From Arbacia lixula (taxonomy: Eukaryota; Echinodermata; Echinoidea; Arbacioida; Arbaciidae): DNA of 64,000 nt. A program made the translations under genes and the position numbers. Positions 50,190 to 61,600 of the stretch are shown here, one piece after another. Each line of letters opens with the position of its first letter. The first letter of the stretch is position 1. The stretch spans positions 24,566,635 to 24,630,634 of the forward strand of contig OZ022577.1 of NCBI GenBank assembly GCA_963669155.1, given 5' to 3'. A model generated the notes under the pieces. The model did not search any database and was not told the origin of the DNA. It saw nothing but the letters and a program-made list of their open reading frames with translations.

Positions 50190-50901
50190 TTAACGAGACT
50201 ACAACCTCGTTTATTCACGCCACCTATCCGCAAAATAAGCAAAACATTTGTGGCAATTTTGCTGATGCCTTATCGATAGCCGTGTATATGACAGTAATTG
50301 CTTCCTCTTTTCATCGGCTATTTTGCTGCTCGTTTGCGCATTGAGACCTAGCACAATGACCACAATATTGCATTCGCAAAATAGCCGTGAATGTTATATT
50401 GCTTCTGCATTGTTCTCTGGCGTGTGATTTGCTCTCCTCAATGCTCATATTGCTTAGCGGAATACATCATTTTCACATGTTTGCTCTAGCTAGGGGTGTG
50501 GGGGAGAGGCAACCATATCCAAAATACTGCATTAATATTGGGGCTTTTGTCCAGGGTGTTTTTAATAAGAGGCTCACTGGAAACTTAACTACCGGCGTGC
50601 ATCTGTAACATTTCGGTATTTGTGGTTTATAAACAGGGCTTATTTATAAGGAAGTTGCAAGCTTTTTCACAGAGACATTTGTCTCAAGGCAGACGAAAAG
50701 CAAGTTATGTGCAATGCCACAGGTGTCTGATAAAGTGTGTGCCTGTGCAAATGCCAGTCAGAGCAATGTATACCTATGTATATGATCAGTAAGATGCTAT
50801 CTGGCCTGGCAATCGTATCCTTCCATTCCTCTATGGGTTGTGAGATAGATGAAAAGCAAATGAGGTTTGTTCTGTTTAAACACTTACCTGATAAAGATAT
50901 A

Positions 50902-51123
50902 CACTGCAACTCAAAGGATTTGGCATAGGGAAAGGGAAAGGGAAGAAATGGAAGGAGTCTCACTTTTAAACCATGGTATATTTTGTCCAGTTCAGCATGA
51001 AACACGATGCTTTAGCTTAAAATGCATCATGTTTCATACTGAGCTGGACAAAATATACCGCGGTTTGAAACTGAGGCTCCTTCCCTCTCGCTTTCCCTAT
51101 GCCAATTCCTTTGAGTTGTAGTG
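50902..51123. mobile_element. Palindromic TA-flanked MITE, copy D
   Basis: Begins CACTGCAACTCAAAGGATTT, ends AATTCCTTTGAGTTGTAGTG, bordered by TA at 50900-50901 and 51124-51125. The most arm-diverged of the four copies (ACTGAGCTGG in place of GCTGAACTGG on the right). Confidence 0.85.
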
Positions 51124-51125
51124 TA

Positions 51126-51961
51126 ACTCCTCTGGAGATACTGTATGCCAAGAACTTTTTTCCCTTCTCTTGTTTAACAGCTTTAGCACAACTTTTTTTT
51201 TCTCCAAACCTAATACTTGATTTATACCATTTGAATTGCACTGTTTACTTCCTCTATTTAATGAAATGGAAGTCACTGGAACCGTCTTTATGCAACAGTT
51301 CTGACTTCATTGCACAATTTAGTGAAGTTGATGACACATGTATTTCCACTCTGTGGGTATCTCCTATTGCAAACAGTTCCCCAAGTTATAAGAATACCAT
51401 TAAATTTGTTCTTCTATATTGGCTTAATGCACTTTTTTATATATTAGTCCTGCAAATGAAATGCACCATGTTAGCTTTAAGATGTCATCTCTCTACAGTT
51501 CATGTATTTTGGTAACTGTTCTTAAACATGTAGAGAAATCCTTGTCTGTTTCAAATACTCTATCAATTCCCGCCTCGAACTACTGCCTTGTGATTGAAAT
51601 AGTACTTACGTTATGTACACGCTTCTACCGTAGCGCGCAAGAAACTAATTGTATTTTGATAGCCATACAACATAAACCTTGGTAATATCTTCGACCGACC
51701 ATGATCTCAACCATTCAGCAAACATTAGGCTTTGTTGAAGGATGAGAATTATAAGGCGCAGCGGGGTATTTTCATCTTCTCCGTGATATTAAAGTCGGCG
51801 GGTATAAACCCAGTGGGGACTTGGGGGAGGCTTATAAACAAGCAATAAATTGAATTGCAAGGGGTGATAAATGATGGGAGAGGGAGGATGGGTGGAGGGA
51901 GAAGAGAGACAGAACGGAATGTTCTTACGGTATAACAGCTCATTCCTTGCTGCAGAGAAGG

Positions 51962-52047
<86 letters not shown>

Positions 52048-52296
52048 AAATACTAGGTTATTAGAGGAACTTTACATGTATATGCTGTAAATGTACACCG
52101 TATTAAAGTCGATACTTTGTTTTAATCACAAATTCTAAAATTTTTATGTCTCGTTCTTTGCTCCCTCTCTACCTCCTTTGAATATTGCTCAACAAAAGGT
52201 AGATTAAGGTTATGTTTCCATTCTTTTTGGCCAACAGGAAGGTTACAGAAACAATTGTAGTCATCAGCAGGATTCAATGAAAATACTTTCAATGAT
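51126..52296. other. Gene-poor region with a (GT)n(GA)n microsatellite
   Basis: (GT)n at about 51965-52001 directly followed by (GA)n to 52041. Open frames at 51099-51515 show no domain. Nothing else seen. Confidence 0.6.
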
Positions 52297-52448
52297 AGTG
52301 CCATTCTCATTGGGCTTAAAAAATCGCGAAGTTAGGGGACAGGGACAATAGCACCATTCGGCTTTTGGTACGGTTGCTAGGCAACTTTCACCCTAACCAC
52401 GCCATTTTTCTAAACTCATGATTTTTTAAGCCCAATGAGAATGGCACT
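52297..52448. mobile_element. Foldback with perfect 28-bp terminal inverted repeats
   Basis: The left end starts AGTGCCATTCTCATTGGGCT and continues through a run of A; the right end is its exact complement over about 30 bases. Total length about 152 bp. GAT flanks both sides and may be a target duplication. The perfect ends suggest a recent insertion. Confidence 0.78.
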
Positions 52449-52912
52449 GATGTTCGCATTCTAAGACTGGGGGCCAATAGAATAAGATGCAATTAACGCG
52501 CAGTTTGTATTAAGTGCCCTTATAAGTGCCCTCGCTTCTTTCACAGTATACCTGTTATGAAATGTAAGTACATAATTATATAATGTACATTCCATGTCAG
52601 TCGATTGCAAAGCTCTGATTAAGCGGGAACCACACCCTCGTAATAACTTCAATTTAGTACAAAGTAACAAAATTATGAAAGCACATTAGTGGAAGTTTAG
52701 GCAAAATCAGAAGTATAACAAAGAAGTTATTTTTGTGAAACAATTCTAATCACAAGGCCTACAATCTGGATCCATAAATTTAAGGTAGATATATAAGTAA
52801 TATTCAGGATAGGACTTTCTTTAAACAGGTCTCACAAAAGCAGTAAAAATTCTACACAGTACATCAGTGCTGGCCACTGATGTCTCTATTGAAGGTTAAT
52901 GATCAGGGACCA

Positions 52913-53018
52913 TATCTATGAAGCCTTGATATTTGGTCGCTAAAAGTGCATGTAACTATAAATGCACTTTTGCAACTTGCTACGTTAACATGCAAGGTTT
53001 CATGAATATGGCCCCTGA
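52913..53018. repeat. Short foldback, GGGGCCATATTCATGAA family, copy 2
   Basis: Left CAGGGACCATATCTATGAAG, right TTTCATGAATATGGCCCCTG, with internal arms AAAAGTGCAT/ATGCACTTTT. Related to 25214-25326. Confidence 0.7.
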
Positions 53019-56000
53019 GTGTCATACAAGCGAGCAGGATTTTTAAAAATTTCACAAACTCCTTTTTAATATCACTTTGTCTGCTTTCTCTCAAACTTTT
53101 GCTAATCTGCATGTCTGCTAATTCTACTTCTATTCAATTTAGAAGTATATTCCCGTGTTACTGTGTGTATATACTGTACATAGTACATGTGTAGGTTCAT
53201 ATCTTCATTGGAGTACTAGACTGATAACAATATTATTGTCCCTTAAGAGTAAATCTCATGCCGTTAATATACTTTACATCCTACTTCATACAGTGTACAT
53301 ACTATTTCCCAAGACTGATGACTTAATCTTCACTTAACATGTATGGAAGTATGAAGTGCTCTGAAGCTACGTGTAGTTACTTATATGTTGGCGAGTGTGT
53401 GTGTTTTTAGTGCTCTCTCCAGGAAAATATACAATGGTAAACATAATGACATGTATTCACTTTTGGACATCGCCTTGCTCACGTTTGTAACTGCCATAAG
53501 GTGGGATTCTGAAAAAAAATTAATGTTCACTGCACAATGACAAAATCACATTTGTTACTCCAAAATCCAAATGGCTGCATGTGCTTGCATTTCTCTCTTG
53601 CTTTCTTTAAAATTGTTTGTTCAAAGATGTGTTGTAATACTGGAAGTACATACATGTACATGGATTTTTTGAATGAATACATTATGAAGCTAAAAATCTA
53701 ATCACAGAATGCTCCAGATTGCATGATTTTGAACCCTCAAATTAAAAAAAAGCCCACACCCTCCCCCTGCTTGGTCACTCCTGCTTTCTCGCTTTTGTTC
53801 TCAAAACATTTTCAGTATTTTTTTTTTTACATCAGATGTAGAGTATTGTGCAATACATCTCAATGTAGAAGAAATTGACAAATGAGATTCAGCATTTGAT
53901 ACTGCAGGAATTTGTTTAGATAGATTGATGGGGGAGCAAGGAAACAACAAGTAGACAAATAGCCATTTTCTTGCCGAGTAGCAATATTTTACAAATGTCC
54001 AAATGTAGAGAATACTTGATGCTCCTCAGAAATGTTAACAAGTCTCATCAGATAGGATTCTGGTTTAAACCTTGATTGATTGTAGAAGCAGCCCCCTGTC
54101 AGACGCCGGTCTCTGACCGTCTCTGACAGGTATAATTCAAGTGTTGTCCCGGCAGAGTCTATTTCTGGGCACATTCATCACTCTGGAAGGAGCTCGACTG
54201 ACGGAGACTTGCGTGTTTCTGTTTCTTGGTCAAAACAAGAAATAGAACCACCGCTGATGGACACATGTTTCACGCACCCTGTTTCGCTTCTCACATTAAC
54301 ACTTAAAACTAGGACGCGGTTGATCATTAGCGATGAATTGAACTCGTTTCTGTTATCACGTTTAGCTGAAGAATAGAAACCTCTGTCTCATCACTTATCT
54401 TGTAAAGACACAACATGCCACAGCACTGATGGAGACATTAGTGTCTCCTGTCTCAAATTCAAAGTGAAAATAGAATGGTTGTGGTAGAATTTTACAGGTG
54501 TATTTCTTGTCTCATATTAAGATGTTCATTGAAATAGGGATGATTTAATTTACAAGTAATCCAAGTGAGAATGGAGTGAAGGAGAAAGAAGAGGGAGAGG
54601 AGAAGAGGGAGGGAAGAAGAAGAAAGTGAAGATGATAGTAAGTGGGGGGAGGCAAAGAGCAAGAAAAGCAACAAAGAAGAAAACAGGAGGATAGAGATCA
54701 GAATAGGGGAGCAACACAAAAAGTTGCGAAACATGTAAGAACATGTAAAGGGCTCTTTATGGAAATGTAGAAAAAAAAATGAGTCAAGCAGAGATTTGAG
54801 GATGGCCAAGATGCAAGCGCCCACTGAATGCTACAATTTGATTTTACTGTGGCACTAGGTTTGCACAAGATCTACATTCTACCCAGCAAGATGTCAGTAA
54901 AGTCCATGTCACTGGATAATCATGACCTATACACAAAGTTAATATTGCAAACAAAATTGAGTTACTGTCATTCTGTTCTGAAATGCTGCCACTTTAAATG
55001 TAAATGCACATATTTACATTCCCTCAAATTAATGTCCAAATTGAAAAAAAAAAATGATGACAAGTGAATCACAACCTGTTTCCAGTTGGCACTGCAAACA
55101 AATGTGAGTTGCCTGATGCAGCAGACACGCGGTAATTAATGACATGAAGTCGAAGCTTTCAGTCTCTATCCCTGCCCTGTTTGTTTAGGTGGTAGGGTGT
55201 AAAGTGGGCTTTGACATGTGAGATAAATAGTCCTTTATTTATTTCCTTGTCAATATTCCTGGTGCCATTTGGACAGCCCACTCAATAAAGCTAAGAACGG
55301 CCTTTAACAGATCGGAGAAGGGATCTCGACGTGTTGATTTCGAGGTGATCATTCGCTGTCCAGTGTATGCACATCTGATGCGTAAACTCTAGTTTTCATT
55401 ACTAGCCACTTATGATTGATAAAGTAACTTGATTAAAAGCAATGATACTTGTCGTACTTGGTGTTTATTCAGCCAGTTTCATTACAGTTTGATCATTGTC
55501 AACTGACATCTTCGTGAAAATGGTAATAGGTGATTAATTAAGGGCAGTTCTTCAAAGTTTATTGCTTAAAGTTTTCCATACATTTACAGGGTAGGAAAGT
55601 CTATACCTCTGTGTGTGCCAGAACAAATGTTTTTTTATGGGGTTGCTTCGTATTACTGGCACAAAACAAGATTCATTGTGACAAGCATTTGTGAAATAAT
55701 CGTGTTCAAAAAGTGAGCAGATGTAAAGCAACAACATACTGAGACATTGAGTGCAGTGTTGGAAAATGCGCTGCTTGCTGTGAGTTACATGTAGCTCCTT
55801 ACTGCATCATGTTCACAATCACATCACCACATCGCTTGTGCACATGGGAATACCGCAATTTGCTGGAAATATCCAAGTCATAGTCATGCTATCCCACAAT
55901 GCATTAGAACCATCCAGGTACTACTTCAGCAATTATAGTAAGAATTGTTCAAAGTAAAGTAAGAAATACATGCCAATGTGTTTTTTTTTTGTTTACCACT

Positions 56001-58454
56001 TGTAAAATGGAAGGCTAACATAATAGTACTTGAGTATATGAAGTCACCTGTGATGTCCATGTATGATCTAAACTTTTTGTACAAACGGAATTGATTTAGT
56101 AAGAGTTCTGTAGTTGATCATTACACGTTGCCATTTACCGTCCTTTAGATTTGATTAGATGCACAACTCATGGTGATAGGTCTTGTACATATACATGTAT
56201 CAACAAATTACATGATGAAAGGCATAAGATACAAAAAGGTATAGTATGTCATTTGTAAAGGGTGAACAAATATGTTATTCATTATTTCAGTACAAACTAT
56301 ACTCCTTGATATTCCTGACATTTCTTTGGATGCTGCTGACCCTGCCTCTGTTATTATTCACCTCAAAAATATTTTGTGAGCCATTTAATTCTGTTCTCAA
56401 CAATATTTCTCCTAGTGTAAAATGCCTCTTCAGGATAGAATAAAAGAATAAAACAAGTTTCTTTTGTGTCATTCTTGTTTTTGTGTAAAGTATGTGAACC
56501 TGGCAACTCTCTCCTCTCATTGTCGACTAAAACGAGATGTACATACACTTGCAGTAGATAACAATCCACAACAGTACGAGAGGGGATGAAAAATTAAACA
56601 ATATGCAATGTGATTCTTATCCATTGTACTTCAAAATAGTAGGTTATGGCCATTTTGTACATTTTTTACTCTTCTTTTAGGCTTGTAGAAATTAATCACC
56701 TCCCTGGTTTTCTTGTATACTATTGAACACTAAAGTAGTATCTGAACAGAGCATTTTCAGTATGCAACAAGGTCCAACGACTTACCATTTCCTGTTGACA
56801 CTCAAACAACTTCCCAGTGGTCTGAATTTAAGCACCCACATGCATGTACGGTACGAGCTAATAAAGTTAGACCTGACAGAGGTGGTTAACTGATCGTAGA
56901 GCTGCGTCGAGTCACGCTGACAGAGTAACAGTCATTCACAGCGGTATGAGAGAGTAAGCTCATTTTGGAATCATCTGGTCGTGCACACGACACGTAAACC
57001 TCATTTTGCGGATGGTTTGGGTGCAGTGTGCAGAGTCTTCCAAGTAAAATAATCAAGGAGCTAATTGTAAGACCAATGCAATGGGTATACTATGATTGAG
57101 CTTTATTGCTTACATTGAAGTCTTACCTCATATTTTTGTTGAATTAGATCATTATTTTGCCTCCAAAACTAAAAGGCCAGTGAATTTATGTTTTTTTTTT
57201 GTTAATGTTCATGATGCATCTGCCCAATCTGCCAGCCAAAGAACAAAATTAAATTGCATGATGTACAAATGTGAAGCATAGGCAATGGAACATGTAGACA
57301 TGAGTATTCAAAATATGTGCAGAACATGTATTTCTAATTGTTCATGTAATTTTGCATTAGTCCTTGCGAACAGAATACCTGATCATTTTAGCAAGAGGTA
57401 GGGCAAAAATTCATCAAGAGGAGTCTGCAAGATCAGATCCTATCATGGAATTGCTTTAGGGCTATTTCTGTAAGTTACCTCATAATGGTACCTAATATGT
57501 CATATGTTGCTGCTATGTGAAGATTGCATCATTGATAATATATTTTTATTTCTCTAGTGTCATGTATTAAAGTCAGACATCCATTACAGTATCAAACTAA
57601 AGTTATGAGAATCGGAAAGTACTTTGCACTAGAATATGTCACATTACATAAGGCCATGCGAGGTGCATCTGAAAAAAGGTGTATCAATCATGCCATTGCA
57701 GGTGTCATAGCAAGTCTAGTACAACTTTTAACATGAAATATTGCTACTTTAAAATGCAGTAACAAAAACTTGGTTAGTTACATTACAGTATGTCCAATAG
57801 CTGCTCATTTATTTCTGGTCTATCTCAAGTTTGATTCCATGTCAAACCAGGTAATATAAATCAAGTCTTTCATTTGAGATGATTTAAAGACTTTTTTAAA
57901 AACCAATTCCATGTACATGTATAAATCTTCCTGTGTAGTTCAACATTTTGCAAAAACACAGAGATTTGTGGACCGAAAATAGGTGTGAATGATGAACCTC
58001 TCAGAAAAAAACAATATTTGAAAAATAACAACATATACTGAACTTTCTAGCCTTTTATGACTAATGCATGGAATTGACCCTTGTAAATTGTTTTCAGAGG
58101 CATTGTTGAATGATACTGTATCGATTGCCATGAATTGTTGCTGGATAAACCAATCCCCCCCAAAAAACACAACATGATGATTAAAAAAGAATACTGAATT
58201 ATTTAGCTTAGTTTATCATACAACTACATTGTAATTCATGGGATTGACCTAAATGCACATGTTATGTATGTTGTTGTCGTAGGCAGCGTAGAGTTCTGTA
58301 CAGATTGTTGTAGATTGTTGCCGATGTGGTGGTCGTCCTGCACAGTTTGACTATGAAGTGTGACATGTAATACTGTCGTTGAGCGGAGAGCAAGCCACTC
58401 GTCCCTGGAGAGGCCTTGACAGGATATTTTAGTCCATCATGAACTCTCCAAACC
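53019..58454. other. Gene-poor region, AT-rich
   Basis: A purine-rich tract lies at about 54565-54700. A short hairpin CCTGTCAGACGCC...GACAGG lies near 54096-54130. The block 55120-55480 has low repeat content and could be a conserved regulatory stretch. No exon seen on either strand. Confidence 0.4.
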
Positions 58455-58690
58455 TAGAATTCCTATTTCCTCTGACATCAGCTGCATACCAATAATGGTC
58501 TAATGGTCTTCCGAAGAGATGATGCATCTGCTTTGCAGACATTGATAATAAAATTCTGTTTTCTTCCTAAGAATTTCTATCCCCTGTTGAGGCCTTTTGT
58601 TTATTGATGACATCAGGTGCAGATGAATGGTCTAATGGTTTCCTGTAAAGGTGGTGCAACGTTTTTGCAGACATAGGGCATAAACTACGA
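58455..58690. repeat. Local tandem duplication, period about 130 bp
   Basis: Two units share AGAATT(C/T)CTAT, TGACATCAG(C/G)TGCA, AATGGTCTAATGGT and TTTGCAGACAT in the same order (unit starts near 58457 and 58570). Confidence 0.72.
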
Positions 58691-61600
58691 GAGCACAATG
58701 AGAGCTCCAATTTGTGGAATAGAAACTCAACAGTGATGTAGTCACGCATGCAAAATAACTGCTAGTACTTTGTAGTTTGCCTCACATTGTTTTTCATACT
58801 ATTGTGCAAACAATGTTCTTTTTTTTTTTGTTAACATTCAACAACGACATCAAACCATCTTATAAAATGAACAAGAAAGGTTTTCTATGTGAAGTATTCA
58901 ACTGATTGGGTTTATTGGTTTGTGATGTTCAGAAGAAACTTGTCATTGTACTAGACAGTTATATAAGCTGACCTGACCATAAGACATTAATAGTAAATAT
59001 GATTTCCCTTAAAATTATATTTGCAATTCTTACGGGAGGTCATTTGACTACCTAATGGTAGACAGATGGTGTGACTTTGGTTAGTTTGATATTGGGTTTC
59101 ATGTACTTCATTATAAAATCTTACATACATGTAAACTACTCTGAACTTTAATATTTAGCATGCTATGTTGATGTGCTCTGCATACATTGATATTTATTTC
59201 ACATCAGGATTTTTTTTTTTCAAATCCTTTTATTCAAATATAGAACAGGAGGTAACACAGAGCCAAGGATACATGTTTATCAACAATATACAGGGCATAA
59301 TTTACAAAGTACATTTACAAAAGAAAATTAACAAATACTTGACAAGTGTTATAAGAAGTCAAACTATCTTGGAGTACAGAATATAGATGGGATTGTTGTA
59401 AATGTAAAATGCCTGAAACAAAACTTCGTTTAAATGATTTAAGAAGAAATAAATGCTTTTGTAAACACATCTGGCATAAGATGCTGTTACAACTCAAGGC
59501 AGAGTAATCTTTCTCTTCCATACATGTATATCAGAATTGGCAACAAGTCAAGTCAAGTTTATATTTGATGACAAGATGCACTTCCATTCCTCCAAATATC
59601 AAGTAATGATAATAATACCTTAAGGGTGGTGGCAAAGTCTTTCAGAAGAACCCAATCAAACAGGGAAAATAATTAAGAAACATGACCTGTTGCATGAAAA
59701 CAATGTCATAGATAATGGGATTTCCACTTAATGTTTATTTGTGTATTTATTATCTCGTAGAAGTGTTTTACCACAAGTAAGCACATAGTTGAAATATATC
59801 TCAGAAAGAAATTAGCTTTATTGCTGTAGCAAATTATGTTGACTTTAATGAAAAAAATCAAATAAGATGCCACATTTTTGGATGTGAGTAAAGTATAGTG
59901 TGTTTTGGGGAAAAAATGTGTTACAAAATTATCATTATGGTAAATATTTAACAAACAACCAAATAGATAAAGAGATAAAAAAAAATGCCCATAGCTGGAT
60001 AGATGTGCACAATGTTATATTGTATAGTTCAAGTGCACTTTGAGAGCTACATTGGAGCAGTGAGATGATTCATCCAGGGTCTCCTCGCCTGTCTTAATTC
60101 GACTCTTTGTGAGATAGCCAGCCATTAAGGTGATTCCTGCTATATACATCCACCCCGGGTGAGCGTCATTTCACATTGGATAACCACAGATGCCCACGTA
60201 TGTGAAGGAAGATTCCCCTAGGGATGCCGCTACTTAACTGATTAAATTTGCTGCTGCATGGCCGAGGCGTTCCTTAACCCCTTGTCTGCCAGGCAAAATG
60301 CTTGTGTACATGATTTCTGGTGTATTAGTTCTGCATATGCATCAATGGTGTGTAGGGATTTAAGTTTTTCCTGTGTTGCAATGGAAAAGTGGAGATGAGG
60401 TATTGATACATACTATAGATCTATAGTTTCTGTACTGTGACATAGAGACCCATGCAGCAGAAGTATTTGCCACTGTATTTTCTACCTCAGATGCTATCTC
60501 TGAAAGCATTAGGAACTTTGGTCCACTTCTTATCCTTCATTAAATGTACATAGTCACCTCTGCATCTTTCCCTCTCTCTCTCTCTTTCTCTCTCTCTCTC
60601 TTTCTCTCTCTCTCCCTCTTTCTCTCTCTCTCCCTCTTTCTCTTTCTCTCTCTCTCTCCTTCTCTCTCTCTCTCTCAATCTCTTTCTCTCTCTCTCTCTT
60701 CCTCTATTTATTTGGGAGTTTCAAAGTGGCATCTTCACTTTCTATTTTGGGGCTGTGGAAGAAAAAATCTAATTGCCATATCAGGAAAGAAGTGCTCTGC
60801 ATACAGACGAGTAATATAATATGGAATAAAATGTTTGTAAATTTGAGAAAAAAAATATGCTCTCCATTTGTAAGATATGTTGGCAGTTTGGGATCGTCAA
60901 AGCATACATTTTATGAAGTGGATGTCATCAGTGAGCAGTTGTGAATACACTGCATGTATAGTGCTTGAAAAAAGAATCAACCCTGATTCTTAATGAGTTG
61001 GGTTGAATGATGGGGGGATAAGCAAGGTTTACATGAACATCTGTATTCCTTGCTCTTCATGTATATAAAGATAATAATTCCTATATTGCTGTATCAAAAG
61101 TTAAATAGGGGTATTAATAGTACTATATTAATGTGAGTACAATATGTACCACTTTTCAATATCAACTATCCTGTTTGTACATTGTAATTAAGGATATTTA
61201 CCAAAAGAATGTTGTACAAGAACTGCTAATATGTGTAAAATGTATCTCATATTGAACAGATAGATAGATATTTCTTTTTAATTTTTATGTATGATGTACA
61301 TGCGTTAACCCTCTCAGTACCAACCATTGATAGCCCCATGTTAATCATTACACAATGTATTGCCTATAGATGGGACTGAGAGAGTTGAATTTGACTGTAT
61401 AGGAGTGTGATTGTCAATCTTTATGCAGACTTCTCTCGACAATTATTTTGCCCCGAGGCCCAGAGTGTTTCTGATGGTGGATTGCGTGACGTTAGATGTG
61501 ATAAGAGTTCGCATTAACAGAGGTCACAGCCCCGGCTTGCGACCACCTGTGGGATGAAAGGAAGATCAGATACCTGGAGCAGCTGTCAGTAAAAGATGAT

